Shown: positions 57,953-64,000 of the stretch, one piece after another | Numbering within the stretch: the stretch's first letter is position 1 | Layout of the letters: each line of letters starts with the position of its first letter | Program-made: the position numbers and the translations under genes | Notes under the pieces: model-generated | What the model saw: the letters and a program-made list of their open reading frames with translations, nothing else | What the model was told of the DNA's origin: nothing | The model's database searches: none | Assembly: GCA_030062745.1 (NCBI GenBank) | Contig: CP099846.1 | Span: forward strand, 18,943,621 to 19,007,620 | Length of the DNA stretch: 64,000 bases | From: Capitulum mitella | Taxonomy: Eukaryota; Arthropoda; Thecostraca; Pollicipedomorpha; Pollicipedidae | Reading direction: 5' to 3'

Positions 57953-59360
57953 TCGCATGGTCATGACCATGACACCGCAATATCTTGGCTTGGCTCATTA
58001 CTTGTCATAAGGACAGCAAGAATTTCATCTGATCTAAGTTTCATAGCCCGTGGCAAAAAAGTTTTGTATTTATCTTCCGGAAACCGCACTTCCAACACCA
58101 CCAGCTTTTCCGTAACGACTCTTATTTCAGTGGTAAAGCTGATGGCATCTTTTCCGGGCTTAAGGCAGAACGTTCGCCTACACTGCACGAAAAGGTCGCA
58201 CGAAACAATCAACGGGCATTGGGTACGGTTATCCGCCGTCAATGACGTGCAACGGACGACCAAAGCTCCTGACCACAGCACGGGGCCCAAACAGCACGAC
58301 ACGCCAGCTTCCAGACGCCAGCCACTTCGACCAGCCCCGGCGCCCGTGTGCCCCCGAGAACCCCGTGTCGGCCGCCGCCGGGCGCTGGCGTGAGAACGGG
58401 GCGTGCCGGCCGGCCGCGCGGCCGTCGCCCCGGCCGATCGATGAGCGTCGGCGCGCGCGCGTGCGCCGGCCGCCGGCCGCGGCACGTGCGCTGCAGTGAG
58501 TGGCGGCCGATGGAGGGGCAGTGTCGCCGCGGCGGCCGCGTCCCGCGGGCGGCAGCTAATGGCCGGCCGCGGCCGCCGCGTCAGCGGTCGCCGTCCCAGC
58601 AGAGCCGCCGCTGCCACCCCGGCCACCCCCGGCTAATGGAGTCAGAGTGCGCCGTGATTGGGGCTGAGGTGCGGCCAGACGGACGGCGGCTCGCCTGGGA
58701 GTCGCTCGCAAATGACAGGCTTCGTGACATTTTCCAAATGTAGCTCATTGCCAGGGGAGGAGCGTGAACATGCCTTCACACTCGCCTGTGATAAGGGCAG
58801 CTGTGCTGTGTTGAACGGAAGTGAAAATGTGGCTTTGGCGTCGTTTTTTTGCGCCATTTGTATAGGTAACGACCATTAGGGTTCATAACTTCAATGTGCG
58901 TGGAATTTGACAAGCAATGTAAAATTTGATCTGTGTATGCATATTATTTGTCATTATCTGCCACCATATTTAACGCCGATGTAGAAAGCTGCAAAAGTAG
59001 CCTGGCCACAACTTAAGTTACCTGAATCAATGTTAATCACCAGAAGTCAAAGCGCACATGTTGTTTTATTGCGTAATGTTTGGCCGAGACCAGAGGTGCG
59101 TCCAAAAAACGCAAAGTCCGCGTCACACCCAAAGATGGAGATTTTCACTCTTAGCCCGTCGAACGGAACGAGGGACACCATCCTTACAATAAATACCATC
59201 TTAATTAAGCCACAAATGGACTTCAACGGCTCCCGGTCATTCCACATTATCATAAAAACAAATAACATATTTTATGTCAGTAGAAGCTTCTTTTTACACG
59301 CAAAGATATACACCAATAGTTTACACAATACTTATATTAACGTTTTTTATATATGTAAGG

Positions 59361-59403
<43 letters not shown>

Positions 59404-60120
59404 AAATATATTGGGTGCGGGTGTGGGTGTGGGCGTATGGGTGCGCGTGTGTGTGTGTGTGTGTGTGCGCATGTGTGTGTGCGTGTGTGTGTGTGTCAAA
59501 ACTGCAGTTGGCCGAATCAGGCGACTAAATACTGCTCGAAGTGTGTAATTCCGGTTTCCGCTGGTGAGGTGAGAAAAACAGCGTCTGATTAACCTCATGA
59601 CCACAAATGAAAGAAGGTGCCGTATTAAACATTACGTCAGCAGCATCTGTCATCGTGAGTACTAGCCAACGAATATTTGCATGCAGGTGGGACATATGAT
59701 CGCATATCACTGCGCTCTACAAGCTGCATTTGAATTGCATCACATGGCAGTGCAAATGGATATGTGACCTTGCTAGGCTCTAAGAATAGCTACCATGGGA
59801 TCAGGTAAGAATGCCCTCAAAGCAGACCAGGACTGCATGCTTATCAGACTGAATTTGCATGCTGAATGTTTATCAACACTGAGTCCGAACATTGGACTCC
59901 CTCATAGTTCGAGAGTTTTTAAATCATGCCAGTTGTTTTGCTTTATTTTTTTCTTCTATCACACAGAAAGAAGCCAAATTCCGCAAATGCTGACAGGAAA
60001 ACAAAATTTAGCAGTGGTGGTACCCACCATCGTAGCCACTCATCTACATATACGTTTCAAAATCTTAACTGAAATCTGATTTATGAACAGGAGACAAACA
60101 CCGCGAAACAATTCCGGGCT
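57953..60120. other. Upstream region with CpG patch and microsatellites
   Basis: About 58320-58630 is CpG-rich. (TA)n lies at 59369-59400 and (GT)n with GC interruptions at 59446-59497. No gene recognised. Confidence 0.5.
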
Positions 60121-60358
60121 CATCCGCCTAAAAGGCAGCCGATCGCCCGCCACGGCATCACCTGCTCTCACCTGAAGGCAATGCGCCCAGGCTGGCGCCA
60201 ATTCCGTGACGACCGGCAACCGCCGGCGACCCAGGGCTCAGAGGAACGACCACCGTCACCCAGCGCTGCCTTCGGGCCGGCCTGGCGCAACAGACTAAAC
60301 ACCTTCCTGCGGCGGCCAAGACGGCACCGGTAGCCCCGCCTCCTCCTCCGACGCGGTG

Positions 60359-60444
60359 TGACGTCACATCTGCAGTGTGACGTAACAGTTGACGCCCGCC
60401 GCCGCAGCGCCGTCAGGGGCCTTGACGTCATCAGTTTGACGTCA
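60359..60444. promoter_or_regulatory. Cluster of four CRE sites
   Basis: TGACGTCA at 60359-60366, TGACGTAA at 60378-60385, TGACGTCA at 60423-60430 and 60437-60444. Three of the four are perfect palindromes. The cluster lies in a CpG-rich island (about 60130-61110), 4.5 kb upstream of the Hr38 ATG and about 660 bp downstream of the minus-strand promoter at 61.1 kb. Confidence 0.65.
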
Positions 60445-60936
60445 CTCGGAGAATCGATTCTGGCCGGCGTTCGGCGCGGGCGCGGGTGGCGCTGTTGCCA
60501 GGCGCCAGCGGCGCTCGGCCGGCCGCGAGGTCGACCTCGAGGTCACGTCGGCCTGGCCGCGGGGTACGGCCGGCCGTCGGCCGAAAGGCAGGACACCTCG
60601 GACCGGGCCGCGCGCGCCAGCTTCCGTAGTCTGGCCGAGGCTGGCCGACAGATGGTTCCACCGGACGGAGGCCAGGAACATGTGCGAAACGCCAACGTGT
60701 TCCCTCCACCCGAGAACGGAACCGTTGCGGCTGGCCAGCTCCCCGTCCCCGCACAGGAAGCATTGAATCTGCCCCGGCCAAAAGCCGGCCTCGGAGCCTG
60801 ACGCGGGAACACGAGCAAGCAGCCGCGTCACCGCCGGGGAAATGTCACGGACTTTGGTCGCCGTGGAGCACGGGAATCGCCGCGGCCGCGAACGGGCGCC
60901 GCACGGCGGTCCGGCGGACCTCGCGCCAGCACCTAC

Positions 60937-61063
60937 CCTGCTGCCGAACGGCCTCGCCAGCGGTCTCCTGACCTACAGCGGCCATGCCGATCCGCTGAAC
61001 CCTATCGGCCAGCTGCTCCAACTCGTGCAGGAGCAGCGCCAGCTCGCGGGCGCCGGCGTACAT
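60937..61063 (-). CDS. Possible short first exon behind the 61.1-kb promoter
   Basis: The frame opens MYAGARELALLLHELEQLAD and continues RVQRIGMAAVGQE to VRQQG, a plausible amphipathic helix, and meets a good donor (AGG/GTAGGT) at 60936 in phase 1. A competing ATG eight bases upstream opens a different frame. I could not find a phase-1 acceptor joining it to Hr38 exon 1; it may be 5' UTR of Hr38 with an upstream frame, or the start of another gene. Confidence 0.25.
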
Positions 61064-61067
61064 GCGG

Positions 61068-61127
61068 ACATCTGCGGCCGCAGACCGCGGTCGAGTGACT
61101 GCCCGTCCGGTAATCCGCTGATATATA
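61068..61127 (-). promoter_or_regulatory. Minus-strand core promoter: TATA box, initiator and DPE
   Basis: On the minus strand TATATAT (61127-61121) is followed by GGGCAGTCAC with the initiator GCAGTC (A+1 at 61100, five of six matches to TCA(G/T)T(C/T)), and AGATGT lies at exactly +28 to +33 (61073-61068), a full match to the DPE RGWYV. The TATA box starts at -27. It sits at the edge of a CpG island on the upstream side of Hr38 and points towards it. Confidence 0.6.
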
Positions 61128-62295
61128 GGATGGGTGGTTAGAACGGTGGAGGCGGGGCTAACCTGAACGTACTAAAATAGCCACCGGTTTATAGTGCGCT
61201 GCACTCGGCTGAAAACATCCGGCCGGGGTTTATTGCGGTCAAGGTCGCAACTGGGAAGTCCGAGTGGTAGAGGCGATGTCTTCCAGAGGAAGGATGAACC
61301 TGACAACACCATGGCGAATGGCTTCATAATTTGTTTGTAACCCCCATTCTGGAAACTCATCACCATCGGCTGCCTGGTGGCTTGGGCGCGTCAGTAAAGA
61401 TCTACGGAACCTTCACGGCGTCTCAGATGCCTTGAAAGTGAGTGGGTTAGCCGATGGTTGCGGTAGGCCGTGTGGGTTTCGGAGGACTGGATAAGCGATT
61501 CCTGGTTTAATGGGAAGGACCGGGTACGCAGGTGCTGGCGATGCTGTGTGGGTGCTTCCGAAAAGTGGTAATCCGTCTACGACGTCGCGGATTTGAAGTT
61601 CGCAATAAAAAGCCGAGGCACCGCATGTTCAAGGAAAACACAGTTTCGGGGAAACATAAAAAAGCTGAGTGACGGCTCCCTGGTTCTCCTTGGTTCTACC
61701 CTTGGCTGCCCCAGACTGCACTGAGACTGAAAATTGCTAGCAAAAACTTTTTCTGAGGAAAGGCTTTTCTAAAATCATTGTGCGTACCCAGTATAACTGT
61801 TGTGCCGTTGAGCCTCAACCAATACACGAAATACGCACTGTTTTAACTAACTCAGGCTATTAGTCCTTCGTTATGCTCAGTTTCAAAAAGGAGCTCTTTA
61901 TATGGGATCGAGATTTTCGCAAAAGTAAACAGTCAGTCGATCTGTGTGGGTCTGTGGCTTTAGGTCTGTGCTCGTGTGGGTCTCGACTTTAGGCCTGTGG
62001 CTACCAAGGCACCCATAGACAACAAAAAACAGTCCTTTGTTTCAGGACAGGAGATGCTCTTGCGATTACTTGTCATCTCTTGTTCTTGTGAAACGGAAAT
62101 TTTACGCTTACGGAGAAGAAACAAGTCGTCTTATTGGAAAACACATAACAAAAGCGTCAAAACATCAAGGCATAAAAATATGGGATGGTTGTCAAAATAA
62201 ATTATTTTATGGCGTCAATTTGTCTCCGGCGACATACCAGTGTCATGACATCCGTTTAGCCGAAGCACTAAGGGCTCTCAGATGAGTCGCCGCGG
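61128..62295. other. Spacer, no gene recognised
   Basis: No coding region, repeat or element end that I can support. Confidence 0.4.
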
Positions 62296-62436
62296 ATGAC
62301 ATCATACATGCTGAAGCGCCTGGCTCGAGACGCACCTGACCGGCCGAGGCAGCACGTGACACGACAACCGCCGCCAGACCGCTGCAGGCCTAATTTCAGC
62401 CGACCGCCGCCGCTGCTCGGCGACCGACCATCAGAG

Positions 62437-62476
62437 TGACGTCAAACAGAGGTGATGACGCCATTGTTTGACGTCA
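62437..62476. promoter_or_regulatory. Cluster of three CRE-type sites
   Basis: TGACGTCA at 62437-62444, TGACGCCA at 62456-62463 and TGACGTCA at 62469-62476, in a CpG-rich island (about 62300-62770), 1.3 kb upstream of the promoter at 61.1 kb. Confidence 0.6.
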
Positions 62477-62779
62477 TCCTCTGCGGCAAGTCGCACGGCA
62501 GCTGGCGCGTAGTGCTCGGAGTAAAGGCGAGCGGCCAGCGACGGCGCGTCGACCTAAAGCCGACGGTCCGGCCCCGATCAGCTGGCCGTCGAGCGTCGAT
62601 TGGCGGCGGCTCGGCCGACGGCGGCCGCCCGCCGTGGCCGACGGCGGCCGCGGCCTGCCGACGGCCCTGCGTCGCCCCGAGCTTCGGCGAGGGCCGGGGC
62701 GGCCTCCGGGCACCTCTGCCCGCGTACGCCGTCGATCTGTTCGTCCGCGGGCAGGCTATCCTCTGTTCGCGCCCGCACT

Positions 62780-64000
62780 GAATCACGGAAGATGGGGGAC
62801 GGGAGCAGGACTGTGAAGAGGTGGGCCTGTTTCAGGCTGGCCTCCTGGTTTTCGGGTCATATGCCCCGAATTATTGAGTGGTTACGCCATCACTCGTTAG
62901 ATGACGCTTCCTGGGCCATGGGTCTCTCCGAGATGCGGAAAAGTTAGGGCTGAGATGATCTGGAGAATCTGCGGCTTTCGTGTTGGATGATGTCTTTGTA
63001 CGCATCGTTCACAGCACCCATTTCCCTCTGACACGACTCCATACTTCACTCTGCCCTCTTCCAGCTTCATGGGTCAGCAGATGGGCCATTGTGCAGCTTG
63101 CTTTTTATTGTGGCCAATATGCCGTGGTAATAACGACAATCTACGAAGCAGCATTGCGTTCTTGTATATCGCCACTTACTAACTATTTAACGCCCAAGAC
63201 TTACTGTGAGCGTCCTTTTTCAAGTACGCATCCCTTTGTATTTAGAAGCACCTTCTGCCAGTGTCGAGTGTGGTTCATTGTCTTTCTTGAGATGCACAGA
63301 TTTTGCGATAGTAGGGAGGCCTAATATGTTTCACGGTATTACGAAAATGAAAAAAACGGAGGTTTTCGAGTCAGCTGATAAATCCTACCATACTTGTATC
63401 TTAAAAAGCATGCCGGGCCCTCCTGAATAAGCTTATCGTGGCTGTTTCAAGCCTGTTATTACAAGCACACATATATCTTCGACTCTGGGACAGGTTGTTG
63501 GCTTTGATCTGCTTTCGTTTTTTCGTTTGTCCACAAACATTATTAGGCACTACATGGCACGAGTCATGCATGCTGCCAAAAACAACTATGTAGCACAAGT
63601 GATGCATGCCACCAAAAACAAATCGTAATATGTGTTTAAAACAGGGTGCTTCGGAGATGAAGCGGCAAATTCGGCTTCTCACGTTCGGAACAGATTCGGC
63701 TTCTGCGTCTCTCACTCCTGAGATCCCTTTCTCACCAGATGGCTAGCAAGAAACGGTGCTGACAGCGGCCGTCTCTTCGGCGTCTACCGGCGCAGATGTG
63801 GAAACGTCTAGCGGTGTACTACGGCTCCCACTTTTCGGCTTTATAAGGCTCGTTTTTTAGCACCTTATCTTAATCATTAAGGAATAATATTCGAGAAGAC
63901 GGTCATTGCAACTTTCTCCCAGGTCTCAGGGCAAAGCTACGCTCTGCTTGCCTGGAAAGTGGGGTCTAGACTAAGGATATACACTAGCACATGGGAAAGA
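62780..64000. other. Spacer, no gene recognised
   Basis: Frames at 62980-63324 and 63401-63715 show no domain. A short tandem duplication lies near 63560-63630 ('catgcatgc.ccaaaaacaa.' twice, about 47 bp apart). Confidence 0.4.

Noticed and set aside
57961-58626. 221-codon minus-strand frame upstream of Hr38
   Set aside because: The first half is CpG-island translation and the second shows no known motif; no promoter or splice junction supports it.
1-64000. tRNA and rRNA genes, CRISPR arrays, bacterial-type operons
   Set aside because: None found: box A/B-like words occur only in SINE-like contexts, no regular spacer-repeat arrays of CRISPR type exist, and genes are interrupted by introns as in animals.

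Overview
The window is animal nuclear DNA: interrupted genes with GT-AG introns, long non-coding spacers, CpG-rich islands, TA/CA/GT microsatellites, degenerate minisatellites and many decayed mobile elements. The two recognisable genes (Piezo and an NR4A/Hr38 nuclear receptor) and the Penelope-like retroelement point to a protostome. The DNA-binding and ligand-binding domains of the receptor, and a TATA/Inr/DPE promoter, look arthropod-like; a species cannot be named from the sequence.

Layout. 1-11416: spacer with a diverged three-copy repeat (3350-5275) and mobile-element remains. 11417-20526 (+): the last four detectable exons of Piezo, the mechanosensitive cation channel; the third intron (7.8 kb) holds a TTAA transposon, an inverted repeat pair and an 18-bp minisatellite. 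20527-51280: about 31 kb of convergent intergenic DNA, with a broken copy of a repeated, probably transposon-related gene (23541-25905), further TTAA elements, a tRNA-like SINE, a rearranged Penelope-like element (36529-37763) and several minisatellites. 51281-55876 (-): a complete-looking four-exon Hr38/NR4A gene encoding about 620 residues, with a candidate poly(A) signal. 55877-64000: the upstream region of Hr38, made of CpG-rich islands carrying three tight clusters of cAMP-response elements (TGACGTCA) and, at 61068-61127, a minus-strand core promoter with TATA box, initiator and DPE at canonical spacing.

How it fits together. NR4A receptors are immediate-early genes driven by CREB in the animals studied. 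The CRE clusters at about 56.0, 60.4 and 62.45 kb, on the upstream side of Hr38, fit that model. Five copies of three different TTAA-flanked non-autonomous elements (1.20-1.25 kb each) carry recurrent TGACCT/AGGTCA words, the half-site read by nuclear receptors; one carries an exact NR4A NBRE word. Piezo and Hr38 are convergent neighbours and nothing in the sequence links their functions. Exon boundaries were placed by eye from reading frame, splice consensus and remembered family conservation; no alignment or database search was run.
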